Source: Betaproteobacteria bacterium SCN1
GTDB taxonomy: Bacteria; Pseudomonadota; Gammaproteobacteria; Burkholderiales; Thiobacillaceae
Reading direction: 5' to 3'
NCBI GenBank assembly: GCA_008923315.1
Contig: WBSF01000009.1
Coordinates: 186,001-250,000, forward strand
DNA: 64,000 bases
Shown here: piece after piece, positions 35,190-44,126 of the stretch
Layout of the letters: every line of letters begins with the position of its first letter
Numbering within the stretch: position 1 is the stretch's first letter
Translations under genes and position numbers: made by a program
Notes under the pieces: model-generated
Told to the model about the DNA's origin: nothing
The model's input: the letters and a program-made list of their open reading frames with translations, nothing else
Database searches by the model: none

Positions 35190-36448
35190 AGCGGGCGGCC
35201 CTCGCGCTGCTGGCCCTGGCACTGTCCGGGCCGGCGACGTCAGCCAAGCTGACGCTGGAAGAAGCGCTCGCGAGCGCAGACGCACACCCGGACCGGCGCC
35301 TTGCCGAAAGCGAACTGGCGCTGGCCCGTGCCGACCGCGCGCAGGCGGGCAGCCGTCAGGATTTTGCGCTCTATCTCGACGGCAGCCTGCGCACCGGGCG
35401 GCGTCCGGACGGCGACTGGAAACCCGACAATGTCGGCCGCATCGTCGCCCGCAAACCGCTGTTCGACTTCGGGCGCAGCGGCGGCGCAGTCGATGCGGCG
35501 GATCAGGAGATCGCGGCGCGCCAGGCCGCTCTGCTCGACACCGACAACCTGCGCCGGATCGACATCATGGCGCGCTATTTCGACGTGCTGCTGGCCGACA
35601 TGCAGTATGCGGCGGACAACGAATTCATGGCTGTCGGTTATGTGTCGTGGGACAACGCCGTGGATCGTCACGAAGTGGGCCAGATCAGCCAGCCCGCGCT
35701 GCTCAGGCTGGAGGCGGACTACCAGGATCTTCGCGAGCGACGCAATGCCAGCCTCCAGCGCATGCGCGCGAGCCGGCAGCGCCTTGCCCATGCGATAAAC
35801 CGGCCGGGCGAATTGCCGGCCGATCTTGCCGATCCCGATTTGCGCGGTAACGACCGGCCCATTGTCGATTACGAGAAGCTGCTGCCCTGGGTCCAGGCGC
35901 ACAATCCGCGCCTGCGCGCGTTGCGTGCGCAACTCGATGCGGCGGATGCCCGGATCGGCGCGGCGCGGGCGGAGCGGAACCCCACGCTGGATGCGGAAGT
36001 CATCGGTGGCGGTTACAGCCGCGATTCGGTCACCCGCGACGAACTGAGCGCGGGGCTGGTGTTCAACATTCCGCTCTATCAGGGCGCGCGCGTCGATGCG
36101 CGCGAGGCGCGCGAACGGGCGCTCAAGATGCGGATTCAGGCGCAGCTGGACGGATTGGCGTTTGAGCTGTCCGACGCGCTGCTGGCGACCTTGCAGGAAA
36201 TCGAGTGGCTGCGCGGTAGCGGACGCCAGGCGGCAGGCAAGCAAATCGAATATCGGGACTGGGCGCTCGAACGCGCGCGCGCGGAGTATGAGCTCGAAAT
36301 GCGGACCAACCTGGGATCCAGCATGGCGGAAACCCAGATGGCGCAGCTGCGCCGCAAGCAGGTCGAATACCGCCTCGCGCTCGCGCTGGCCCGGCTGGAG
36401 GCATTGTCCGGCGGCAGTCTGCCGCCTCAGGAGGAGAAAAAGGAATGA
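35186..36448 (+). CDS. TolC family outer membrane efflux protein
   Basis: The 420-residue protein has a signal peptide (cleavage near TSAKL, residue 15). Two internally repeated OEP domains are rich in long amphipathic helices, with the typical VFNIPLYQGARVDAR in the second repeat and an ARLEALSGG end. It should form the outer-membrane channel of a tripartite exporter. Both its ends overlap neighbouring genes by four bases. Confidence 0.88.
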   Translation: MKRAALALLALALSGPATSAKLTLEEALASADAHPDRRLAESELALARADRAQAGSRQDFALYLDGSLRTGRRPDGDWKPDNVGRIVARKPLFDFGRSGGAVDAADQEIAARQAALLDTDNLRRIDIMARYFDVLLADMQYAADNEFMAVGYVSWDNAVDRHEVGQISQPALLRLEADYQDLRERRNASLQRMRASRQRLAHAINRPGELPADLADPDLRGNDRPIVDYEKLLPWVQAHNPRLRALRAQLDAADARIGAARAERNPTLDAEVIGGGYSRDSVTRDELSAGLVFNIPLYQGARVDAREARERALKMRIQAQLDGLAFELSDALLATLQEIEWLRGSGRQAAGKQIEYRDWALERARAEYELEMRTNLGSSMAETQMAQLRRKQVEYRLALALARLEALSGGSLPPQEEKKE

Positions 36449-36957
36449 GAACGCGGATAACGGCAGGCGTGATGGCGTGCCTCGGCCTGGGCACGGCCTG
36501 GGCGGCCGAAGGCGTCGAACTGACCACACGGGTGTCGGGCGTGGTCGAAACCGTGCTGGTGAAGCCCGGACAGTCGGTGCGCAAGGGGGCGGTGCTGCTG
36601 CGCCTCGAACCCACGTTGCTGCGCGCCCGGCTCGACGAGGCGGCATCCGAAGTGGTACGGGCCGAAGTGGAGGAAACGGACGCAAAACGCGATCTCGACC
36701 GGGCGCAGGAGCTGTACGATCGCACGGTATCCTCCACCAGCGAACTGGATGCAGCCAGGGCGCGTCATGCCCGCGCGCAGGCGGCCGTATCAACGGCCAA
36801 GGCGCGGCGCACGATTGCGCAGAAGAATCTGGACGATGCCGAGCTCAAGGCTCCGTTCGACGGTCAGATCGGCGCGATACCGGGTATGCCCGGTACCGTT
36901 GTGGCCGCGGACTGTCAGCCGAAGCCGCTGGTTGTGCTCAAACCCGCGTCGCGCTGA
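36445..36957 (+). CDS. Short HlyD/MFP-type periplasmic adaptor
   Basis: The 170-residue protein has a signal peptide ending near TAWAAEG (residue 21). A first lipoyl half-motif (SGVVETVLVKPGQSVRKG) and a helical hairpin (about 65-140) are followed by the second half-motif (LKAPFDGQIGAIPGMPGTVV). The sequence then stops. The beta-barrel and membrane-proximal domains of full adaptors are missing and no inner-membrane transporter follows. It may be a minimal adaptor or a truncated one. An inverted repeat GCCGGTT-GC-AACCGGC lies 15 bases after the stop. Confidence 0.82.
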   Translation: MRTRITAGVMACLGLGTAWAAEGVELTTRVSGVVETVLVKPGQSVRKGAVLLRLEPTLLRARLDEAASEVVRAEVEETDAKRDLDRAQELYDRTVSSTSELDAARARHARAQAAVSTAKARRTIAQKNLDDAELKAPFDGQIGAIPGMPGTVVAADCQPKPLVVLKPASR

Positions 36958-37049
36958 TTGCCGGTCATGCGGCCGGTTGCAACCGGCTCACGACAGACTG
37001 GATCGTGTCGGGTTGATGCCGCGTCCGGATGTGTCGCACACGGGGTTCG

Positions 37050-37694
37050 TCAGTCGCGCGGGCGCACGCTGAGCGTATCGGCCTGGGCGGCGCGTGCGGG
37101 CGTCGTGTAGTCCCAGTTGCGCTTCCAGGCACCGACGACCATCCGGGGATAGGTCGGCTGGCCCAGGCTGCCGTTGTAGCGGCCGAGTGCGCGATAGAGA
37201 TCGCCGCGTTCGATATCGATGTAATGGCGCAGGATGACGGCGCCGTAGCGCAGGTTGGTGCGCAATTGGAAAAGATTGTGATCCGGCGTGCCGATGGTCT
37301 TGATCCAGAACGGCATCACCTGTGTGAAGCCGCGTGCGCCCACGGGCGATACGGCGTATTTACGGAAGCCGCTTTCCACTTCGATAAGCCCCAGCATGAG
37401 CTGGGGATCGAGTCCCGCGCGCGATGCTTCCCAGTGCAGGGTGGTCAGAAATTCCAGACGTTCGGCCTCGTCCGGCATGCGCTTGGCGAGGCGGCGCGAC
37501 ATTTCCTTCAGCCAGGCGGCTTCGTCGGCGAGGTTGCGGAAGGCGGTGCGCGTCACCGCCGTATCGGCAAGCGATTTCTGCAATGAGGCGCGCATGCTGG
37601 CAGACAGCGCCTCTTCGCGCTGGGCACCGGCCAGTGCGGGCTGTGCCAGCAGCAATGTGGCGATCAGCAGGCCGAGACGGGTGGTCTTGTTCAT
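37050..37694 (-). CDS. Lytic transglycosylase, SLT domain
   Basis: The 214-residue protein has a signal peptide (cleavage near LAGAQRE, residue 23). The SLT/lysozyme-like domain has the catalytic glutamate in LGLIEVESGF, then the GARGFTQVMPFW and RYNGSLGQPTYP motifs. It cleaves peptidoglycan to 1,6-anhydromuropeptides. It starts one base after the proS stop, a pairing common in betaproteobacteria. Confidence 0.9.
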   Translation of the reverse strand: MNKTTRLGLLIATLLLAQPALAGAQREEALSASMRASLQKSLADTAVTRTAFRNLADEAAWLKEMSRRLAKRMPDEAERLEFLTTLHWEASRAGLDPQLMLGLIEVESGFRKYAVSPVGARGFTQVMPFWIKTIGTPDHNLFQLRTNLRYGAVILRHYIDIERGDLYRALGRYNGSLGQPTYPRMVVGAWKRNWDYTTPARAAQADTLSVRPRD

Positions 37695-37695
37695 G

Positions 37696-39426
37696 TCAGA
37701 GTTTCAGCAATCCTGTCAAAAAAGTTCTGGCGTCGGCGAGTGCGACCGACCGCGCATCGCCGTCCGGCGCCGCTTCGTTCTGGCGCGGCTGATATTCGAT
37801 CATGCCGTCCTTCAATCCACGTTCGCCGATGGTGACGCGGTGCGGAATGCCGATCAATTCGGCATCGGCGAACATCACGCCGGGGCGTTCGTCGCGGTCG
37901 TCCAGCAGCACATCGATACCGGCAGTGCTCAAATCCGCATATAGCGCGTCGGCGGCAGCCTTGACCGCTTCGCTTTTACCGTAGCCGATCGCGATAATCA
38001 CAAGCAAGAACGGTGCCATGGATTTTGGCCAGATGATCCCTTTCGCGTCGTGGTTCTGCTCGATCGCCGCCGCAACGACGCGCGAGACGCCGATGCCGTA
38101 ACAGCCCATTTCCATTGCCTGCGCCTTGCCGGCCTCGTCCAGGTAGGTAGCGTTCATCGCCTGCGAATACTTGCTGCCGAGCTGGAATACGTGGCCCACT
38201 TCGATCCCCTTGCACAATTCGAGGCGGCCGCGGCCGTCCGGGCTCGGGTCGCCGGCTACCACGTTCCTTATATCGGCCACAAGATCGGGTTCCGGTAGGT
38301 CCCGGCTGAAATTGACACCGGCAAGGTGCAGTTTGGGTTTGTTCGCGCCACACACGAAATCGCTCATTTCAATGACGCTGCGGTCGGCCAGCACCCGGAT
38401 CCGGGTGCGATCCAGCCCGACCGGCCCCAGAAAGCCGGGGGGGCAGGCGAAGGCTTCGCGGATTTCCGCTTCGCCGGCCAGGCGGAAGTCGGCCATGCCC
38501 GCCTGCTTGCCGAGTTTGACTTCGTTGACCGCGTGATCGCCCCGGACGAGCACGGCGACCATCTGCTCGCCGGCGACGTAGGCGACGAGCTTGACGGTCC
38601 GTGCGAGCGGGATGTCGAGCAGGGCGGCGACATCTTCGCAGCTTGTCTGTTTCGGGGTGTCGACCTCGCGTAGCGATTCGGTCGGCACGTCGCGCGGCGC
38701 GGCTGGCGGCAGCGCCTCGGCGAGCTCCATGTTGGCGGCGTAGTCGGAATCGGGGCAATAGGCCAGCGTATCCTCGCCCGAATCGGCCAGCACGTGGAAT
38801 TCGTGCGAGCCCGAGCCGCCGATGGCGCCGGTGTCGGCAGCCACTGCGCGAAACTTCAGGCCGAGCCGGGTGAATACGCGGGCATACGCGTCGTACATGG
38901 TCAAATAGGTGGCTTCCAGGCTGTCGCGGCTGGCATGGAAAGAATACGCGTCCTTCATCAGAAACTCGCGCGCGCGCATCACGCCGAAACGCGGCCGGAT
39001 TTCGTCGCGGAACTTCATCTGGATCTGGTAGAAATTCAGCGGCAGCTGCCGGTAGCTCTTGATTTCCCGGCGCGCGACGTCGGTGATCACCTCCTCGTGG
39101 GTCGGGCCGAAGCAGAAATCACGCTGATGGCGGTCCTTGATTTTCAGCATCTGCGGGCCGAACACGGCCCAGCGCCCGGATTCCTCCCACAGTTCGGCCG
39201 GCTGTACGGCAGGCATCAGGAGTTCGAGTGCGCCCGCGCGGTTCATTTCCTCGCGCACGACGGCCTCGACCCGGCGCAGCACCCGCAGGCCCAGCGGCAT
39301 CCAGGTGTAAAGACCGGAGCCCAGCCGTTTGATGAGGCCGGCGCGCAGCATCAGCTTGTGACTGGCAAGTTCGGCTTCGGAGGGGGCTTCCTTGGTGGTC
39401 GAGATGAAGAATCGGGTGGCGCGCAT
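37696..39426 (-). CDS. proS: Prolyl-tRNA synthetase
   Basis: The 576-residue class II synthetase is of the bacterial type. Motif 1 lies near the N-terminus, and motif 2 ([23 protein letters not shown]) is followed by the inserted editing domain (about 225-400). It ends with motif 3 ([15 protein letters not shown]) and the anticodon domain. It is complete and divergent from the spermidine-synthase-like gene. Confidence 0.97.
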   Translation of the reverse strand: MRATRFFISTTKEAPSEAELASHKLMLRAGLIKRLGSGLYTWMPLGLRVLRRVEAVVREEMNRAGALELLMPAVQPAELWEESGRWAVFGPQMLKIKDRHQRDFCFGPTHEEVITDVARREIKSYRQLPLNFYQIQMKFRDEIRPRFGVMRAREFLMKDAYSFHASRDSLEATYLTMYDAYARVFTRLGLKFRAVAADTGAIGGSGSHEFHVLADSGEDTLAYCPDSDYAANMELAEALPPAAPRDVPTESLREVDTPKQTSCEDVAALLDIPLARTVKLVAYVAGEQMVAVLVRGDHAVNEVKLGKQAGMADFRLAGEAEIREAFACPPGFLGPVGLDRTRIRVLADRSVIEMSDFVCGANKPKLHLAGVNFSRDLPEPDLVADIRNVVAGDPSPDGRGRLELCKGIEVGHVFQLGSKYSQAMNATYLDEAGKAQAMEMGCYGIGVSRVVAAAIEQNHDAKGIIWPKSMAPFLLVIIAIGYGKSEAVKAAADALYADLSTAGIDVLLDDRDERPGVMFADAELIGIPHRVTIGERGLKDGMIEYQPRQNEAAPDGDARSVALADARTFLTGLLKL

Positions 39427-39510
39427 GACGGGCGTATCGGAACGAAAACGTCCATTTTAGCGTGCGCAAGGGTAATCTTTCGCGCTCGACGAGGTGCAAC
39501 GGGGCGGGAC

Positions 39511-40281
39511 ATGCGCTTGAAAATGGGTAAACGCCGGAACGGCGGCGACGGGCTGGAAATCACCGAGGAGCGCGGCGTACGCACCCTGCATCTGGGGAGT
39601 CGCGCCATCCAGAGCGCGATGCGCACGAGCCGTCCCTGGGACCTGGAGCTGGCCTATACCCGCGCGATGATGGGGTTTCTCATGTTCAACGCCCTGCCGG
39701 ACACAGTGTTGATGATCGGTCTGGGCGGCGGCTCGCTCGCCAAATTCATTCGCAGGCACCGCGAGCAGACGCGTGTTACGGCAGTGGAGATCGATCCTCG
39801 CGTCATTGCGGCGGCCCGGGCGCATTTTGAACTGCCGCCGGACGATGCCGCCCTGACGGTGATCGAGGCGGACGGTGCCCTCTATGCGCGGCAGCACCCC
39901 GCGAGTGCCGACGTCATTCTGCTGGATGGTTTCGATGCGGGGAACCAGGTCGAGGCGCTTGCGACGCAAACGTTTTACGAAGCCTGCCGTCGCGTGTTGC
40001 GGCCGGGCGGCGTCCTCGTGGTGAACCTGTGGGGCCGGGACCGGCTGTTTGCCGAGTATTTCGCACGGCTGACGCGCGCCTTCGACGGCGAGACCGGATG
40101 GATTTCCGTACAGGACAAGACCAACGTCATCGCCTTCGCGTTTGCCGAGCCCGGCGCGGTCGCACGGCTCGAAGCGGCCAAACCGCGCCTGTCCGATCTT
40201 TCCAGGCGCTGGGGGATCGATCTGCGAGGGTTTGCGCGTGATTTTCAGTGGTCGGAAGGCATTGCGCCGTTGCTGGCGTAA
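39511..40281 (+). CDS. Spermidine-synthase-like methyltransferase-fold protein
   Basis: The start at 39511 gives 256 residues. The Rossmann core has motif I MIGLGGGSLAKFI, an acidic strand end TAVEIDPRVIAAA and DVILLDGFDAGNQ. These match the spermine/spermidine synthase superfamily, but the family's N-terminal tetramerisation domain is reduced. An aminopropyltransferase role is not certain. The frame is open far upstream, but that is the shadow of proS. Confidence 0.8.
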   Translation: MRLKMGKRRNGGDGLEITEERGVRTLHLGSRAIQSAMRTSRPWDLELAYTRAMMGFLMFNALPDTVLMIGLGGGSLAKFIRRHREQTRVTAVEIDPRVIAAARAHFELPPDDAALTVIEADGALYARQHPASADVILLDGFDAGNQVEALATQTFYEACRRVLRPGGVLVVNLWGRDRLFAEYFARLTRAFDGETGWISVQDKTNVIAFAFAEPGAVARLEAAKPRLSDLSRRWGIDLRGFARDFQWSEGIAPLLA

Positions 40282-40419
40282 AACGCGCGCATCTCCGGGT
40301 TTCGGCGGAATCTCTCAATGAAAACAAGGATGAGTGCTTGATTTCTGCGTGTCGCGAGTTTGCAATTTCCGGCAGGTGTGGAAGAATGCAGACAGTGAAC
40401 TGACATATTGGTGGCGGCC

Positions 40420-40977
40420 ATGATCGACCGAGAAGGGTACCGCCCGAACGTAGGCATAATTCTGTGCAATGCGCGTAACCAGGTTTTCTGGGGCAAGCGC
40501 GTTAATCAGCACGCTTGGCAATTTCCCCAGGGCGGTATCAATGCCGGGGAGACGCCGGAACAGGCCATGTACCGGGAACTTGAAGAGGAGGTCGGCCTCT
40601 TGCCCGACCATGTGCGGATCCTCGGCCGCACGCGGGAGTGGTTGCGTTACGACGTGCCGACGCACTGGACGCGCCGCGATAACCGGGGCCTCTACCGCGG
40701 GCAGAAGCAGATCTGGTTCCTGTTGCGCCTGACGGGGCGCGACTGCGACGTTTCGCTTCGCGCGAGCAGCCATCCCGAGTTCGATGCCTGGCGCTGGAAC
40801 GACTACTGGATTCCGATGGATACGGTCGTCGATTTCAAGCGCGAAGTCTATCGGCTGGCGCTTGAGGAACTGGAACGCTTCCTCCAGAAGGATGGCCGGC
40901 ACTTGCGTCAGCGCGGACGCCGCCTGTGCGACCGGCGGGGTCCGTTCGTGCCGCAGGACAGTCTGACCAAGGTGTGA
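40420..40977 (+). CDS. rppH: RNA pyrophosphohydrolase RppH
   Basis: The start at 40420 ([12 protein letters not shown]) gives 185 residues. The Nudix box [20 protein letters not shown] followed by VGL is complete, and the flanking WQFPQG and [10 protein letters not shown] are RppH-typical. It removes pyrophosphate from mRNA 5' ends and starts RNase E decay. It sits close to proS, as in many betaproteobacteria. Confidence 0.95.
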   Translation: MIDREGYRPNVGIILCNARNQVFWGKRVNQHAWQFPQGGINAGETPEQAMYRELEEEVGLLPDHVRILGRTREWLRYDVPTHWTRRDNRGLYRGQKQIWFLLRLTGRDCDVSLRASSHPEFDAWRWNDYWIPMDTVVDFKREVYRLALEELERFLQKDGRHLRQRGRRLCDRRGPFVPQDSLTKV

Positions 40978-40992
40978 TCCGGGCCGAGCGCG

Positions 40993-41352
40993 ATGAAACT
41001 CCGGCTGCATACCGCGAACGCACCGACCCTGACGACGACATGCGAGCCGGGGCGGCCGCTGTGGCAGATTGCGCCGACTCGCGATCCGAGCGGCAAACGG
41101 CTGACGGATTTCATGATGCTGATTCCCCGTCTGCGCGACCGGCCGGGCGGCGAGATCGAAAAAACCTCGCGCGATATCCAGAGCGTGCTGGCGCTGCATC
41201 AGGACGTCGTATTCGCCGATCTCAATCTCAAGCTCAATCTGCTGTGGATATCGTTGCGTCCGCGTCCGGGCGCCGTTGCCGAACTGGTCGCCGCCATCCG
41301 ACTGCGCATACCGGATGCTGTGCTGGTTGCGCATCAACCCGTTGCGCTCTGA
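40993..41352 (+). CDS. Conserved-looking 119-residue protein, function unknown
   Basis: It starts 15 bases after rppH. The sequence mixes a charged N-terminal half (DFMMLIPRLRDRPGGEIEKT) with a hydrophobic, regular C-terminal half (FADLNLKLNLLWISLRPRPGA). The latter reads like a small alpha/beta domain. There is no signal peptide or known motif. Codon use matches the neighbours, so it is probably a real gene. Confidence 0.7.
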   Translation: MKLRLHTANAPTLTTTCEPGRPLWQIAPTRDPSGKRLTDFMMLIPRLRDRPGGEIEKTSRDIQSVLALHQDVVFADLNLKLNLLWISLRPRPGAVAELVAAIRLRIPDAVLVAHQPVAL

Positions 41353-41403
41353 ATCGGGCGCACGCATTTCCGGCAGGCTGGCCACTGTCGTCATAACCGG
41401 AGA

Positions 41404-42261
41404 ATGTCCATGAATTCGATCGGACTGTTGCGTGGCCTGGGGACTGTAGCGTGCCTCGGAAGCTGTCTGGCCTGGGCGAACGGCAGCGAACCGGCGGCGA
41501 GCCCGGCCACGCCGGTCGTCATGCCGCTGCCCGGGGCCATGCCTGTGCCGCAGGCCTGGCCCGTACCGCCGATGCCAGTTGCTTCGTTTTATCCGGTGTT
41601 CCCGGGCGGCATGGCCTGGACACCCGCACCGTATTACCCGCCGGTGTCGCCCATGTTCATGGGGGTACCGCCTGGCTGGGTTCCTTACGTGATGGTTCTG
41701 GTCCCCGTGCAGGCTCCTGTACCTGTTGAGGGGCTCCCGGAGCAGGCCCGCGCAGAGGGGGCGGCTGCTCCCCCGGCTACCCGGCTGGCGGCGCATGAAG
41801 GGCCGCTTCCCGCGCCTGCGCCGCAGGTTGCTCCGTTGCCGGTCGATGTCGATTACGGACCGATAGCGGCCACGCCGGTGGTGGGGCTGGCCAGCCTGGA
41901 GACGGGGCACGCTATCCATGAAGCGCAGGCGCAGTCTGTGTCGGCTCCATCTGTCGTCAGCTATGGCCCGGTTGCGCCGACGCCTGTCGTGGACATGGCC
42001 GACCTGGAAAAAGCGTTCGATATGCCGGTTGCCGGAAAAGCCGTGGCCGTGACGGCGGGCAATGGGCTACCCGTGATCGACTATGGTCCGATCGCACCGA
42101 CGCCCGTCGTGAGTCTGGCCGGGCCCAAGAAACCGGCAGTGACGACGCGCGCGAATGCGAAACCGGCGCCGCCCAGGGCGGCAGTCAAGCCCGGCCGTTC
42201 GGCGCAGCCGGCGAAACCGCGCATGTGCTGGCACAACGGAATCGTCAGTCCCTGCAAGTGA
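41404..42261 (+). CDS. Secreted proline-rich protein with three YGPIAPTPVV repeats
   Basis: The 285-residue protein has a signal peptide (cleavage near SCLAWANG, about residue 26). A Pro/Met/Val-rich region follows (about 30-115, PLPGAMPVPQAWPVPP type). Then come three copies of the unit D/S-YGPIA-x-TPVV-x-L/M-A near residues 151, 190 and 228, spaced about 40 residues. The C-terminus is basic and Pro/Ala-rich and ends MCWHNGIVSPCK, with two cysteines. No known family is recognised. It looks exported and flexible. Confidence 0.8.
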   Translation: MSMNSIGLLRGLGTVACLGSCLAWANGSEPAASPATPVVMPLPGAMPVPQAWPVPPMPVASFYPVFPGGMAWTPAPYYPPVSPMFMGVPPGWVPYVMVLVPVQAPVPVEGLPEQARAEGAAAPPATRLAAHEGPLPAPAPQVAPLPVDVDYGPIAATPVVGLASLETGHAIHEAQAQSVSAPSVVSYGPVAPTPVVDMADLEKAFDMPVAGKAVAVTAGNGLPVIDYGPIAPTPVVSLAGPKKPAVTTRANAKPAPPRAAVKPGRSAQPAKPRMCWHNGIVSPCK

Positions 42262-42292
42262 GTGTCATGTGAATCGGCGCGCCGGGACGCCG

Positions 42293-42322
42293 GGGATACC
42301 CCTGCGAACGGCAGGGCATCCC
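42293..42322 (+). other. Stem-loop between the repeat-protein gene and apbC
   Basis: GGGAT-AC-CCCTGC-GAACG-GCAGGG-C-ATCCC folds as a two-part hairpin. There is no T-run after it, so it is an imperfect terminator candidate or an mRNA end structure. Confidence 0.4.
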
Positions 42323-42409
42323 GCGTCTTGTCTCGCATTCCGGGTCGCCCTGGGTAGGGGAATTGGTTAGAATAGGCGATTACCGTACACGCAAATCGCT
42401 GGAGCAAAC

Positions 42410-43498
42410 ATGGCTGTTTCCGAACTTCAGGTTCAGACCGCGCTGAAGGCGCTGATCGATCCCAATACACACAAGGATTACGTTTCCACCAAATCCGCCA
42501 AGAACATCCAGATCAATGGCGATGCCGTGACCGTCGACATTGTGCTGGGGTACCCGGCCGAAAGCCAGCTGGCCATGATCAAGCAGCAGGTCGAGAGCGC
42601 GCTCCAAGGCATCGACGGCGTAGCCAGCGCGACCGCCAACGTCAGCTTCAAGATCGTCTCGCACAGCGTGCAGCGCGGCGTGAAGCTGATCCCGGGCGTC
42701 AAGAACATCGTCGCCGTCGCGTCGGGCAAAGGGGGCGTGGGCAAATCGACCACGGCCGTGAACCTGGCGCTCGCACTCGCCGCCGAGGGCGCTTCGGTGG
42801 GCATGCTGGACGCCGATATCTACGGCCCCTCGCAGCCGACCATGCTCGGCATCACCGACAAGCCCGAATCGAACGACGGCAAGAACCTCGAACCGCTCAC
42901 CGGCCACGGCATCCAGGCGATGTCGATCGGCTTCCTGATCGATGTCGAGACGCCGATGGTGTGGCGTGGCCCGATGGTTACCCAGGCGCTGGAGCAACTG
43001 CTCAACAACACCAACTGGAAGGAACTCGATTATCTGGTCGTCGACCTGCCGCCCGGCACCGGCGACATCCAGCTCACGCTCGCCCAGCGCGTGCCCGTGA
43101 CCGGTGCGGTGATCGTCACCACGCCGCAGGACATCGCGCTCATCGATGCGCGCAAGGGTCTCAAGATGTTCGAGAAGGTCGGCATTCCCATCCTCGGGGT
43201 GGTCGAGAACATGAGCCTGCATATCTGCTCGAACTGCGGCCACGAAGAGCGCATCTTCGGCGAAGGCGGCGGCGAGCGCATGTGCAAGGACTACAGCGTG
43301 GAATTCCTGGGCGCGCTGCCGCTCGACGGCAGTATTCGCCGCGATACCGACACCGGCAAGCCGTCCGTCGTGGCCGACCCGGCCGGGCGCGTGGCGGATA
43401 TCTACAAGACCATTGCCCGCCGGGTGGCGGTGAAGATCGGCGAGACCGCGGTCGACCATTCGTCCAAGTTCCCGAACATTGTCATCTCCAATACCTGA
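42410..43498 (+). CDS. apbC: Iron-sulfur cluster carrier protein ApbC/Mrp
   Basis: The 362-residue protein has an N-terminal DUF59/MIP18 domain (about 1-85). A deviant Walker A P-loop ATPase follows, [10 protein letters not shown] at 105-114, with the C-x-x-C pair (ICSNCGHEE) that binds the transferred Fe-S cluster. It delivers Fe-S clusters to apoproteins. Its stop overlaps the dcd start by one base. Confidence 0.95.
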   Translation: MAVSELQVQTALKALIDPNTHKDYVSTKSAKNIQINGDAVTVDIVLGYPAESQLAMIKQQVESALQGIDGVASATANVSFKIVSHSVQRGVKLIPGVKNIVAVASGKGGVGKSTTAVNLALALAAEGASVGMLDADIYGPSQPTMLGITDKPESNDGKNLEPLTGHGIQAMSIGFLIDVETPMVWRGPMVTQALEQLLNNTNWKELDYLVVDLPPGTGDIQLTLAQRVPVTGAVIVTTPQDIALIDARKGLKMFEKVGIPILGVVENMSLHICSNCGHEERIFGEGGGERMCKDYSVEFLGALPLDGSIRRDTDTGKPSVVADPAGRVADIYKTIARRVAVKIGETAVDHSSKFPNIVISNT

Positions 43499-44064
43499 TG
43501 AGTATCAAGTCCGACCGCTGGATCCGCCGCATGGCGGAGACGCAGGGCATGATCGAGCCTTTCGAGCCCGGCCAGGTGAAGGCGATCGGCGGACGTCCCA
43601 TCGTGTCCTACGGCACATCGAGCTACGGCTACGACGTGCGCTGCGCGAACGACTTCAAGGTTTTCACCAATCTCAATCACACGCTGGTCGACCCCAAGTC
43701 CTTTGATCCTGATTCCTTTGTCGAGATCACCGGCGAATCGTGCATCATCCCGCCGAATTCCTTCGCGCTGGCGCGCACGGTCGAATATTTCCGCATTCCG
43801 CGCAAAGTGCTCACCATCTGCCTGGGCAAAAGCACCTATGCGCGCTGCGGCATCATCGTCAACGTGACGCCGCTGGAGCCCGAATGGGAAGGCCACGTCA
43901 CGCTGGAGTTCTCCAATACCACGCCGTTGCCTGCGCGCATTTATGCCAACGAGGGCGTGGCTCAGATGCTGTTTCTCGAATCCGACGAGGTTTGCGAGAC
44001 CTCGTACAAGGATCGTGGCGGCAAATACCAGGGGCAGGTCGGCGTGACCCTGCCCAAAATTTGA
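43498..44064 (+). CDS. dcd: dCTP deaminase
   Basis: The start at 43498 gives 188 residues. [12 protein letters not shown], the catalytic region [21 protein letters not shown] with the conserved Glu, and GGKYQGQ at the end match Dcd. It deaminates dCTP to dUTP for thymidylate synthesis. It is coupled to apbC, a frequent pairing. Confidence 0.96.
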   Translation: MSIKSDRWIRRMAETQGMIEPFEPGQVKAIGGRPIVSYGTSSYGYDVRCANDFKVFTNLNHTLVDPKSFDPDSFVEITGESCIIPPNSFALARTVEYFRIPRKVLTICLGKSTYARCGIIVNVTPLEPEWEGHVTLEFSNTTPLPARIYANEGVAQMLFLESDEVCETSYKDRGGKYQGQVGVTLPKI

Positions 44065-44126
44065 CGTTCGGGACATTCGTCCGACGTACAATCCGCGCTT
44101 TATCAGGGTCTTGTCGAGGAGCCGCC

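Noticed and set aside
36972-36987. GCCGGTT-GC-AACCGGC inverted repeat as a terminator after the adaptor gene
   Set aside because: No T-run follows on either strand, so it is noted only as an inverted repeat in the adaptor entry.
38794-40281. A 495-residue open frame covering the spermidine-synthase-like gene and part of proS on the other strand
   Set aside because: The first 239 codons are the antisense of proS, common in high-G+C DNA. Only the part from 39511 has coding character.
43740-44126. Longer N-terminus for the amino acid decarboxylase
   Set aside because: It overlaps dcd in another frame. The family's N-terminal domain starts at 44127.
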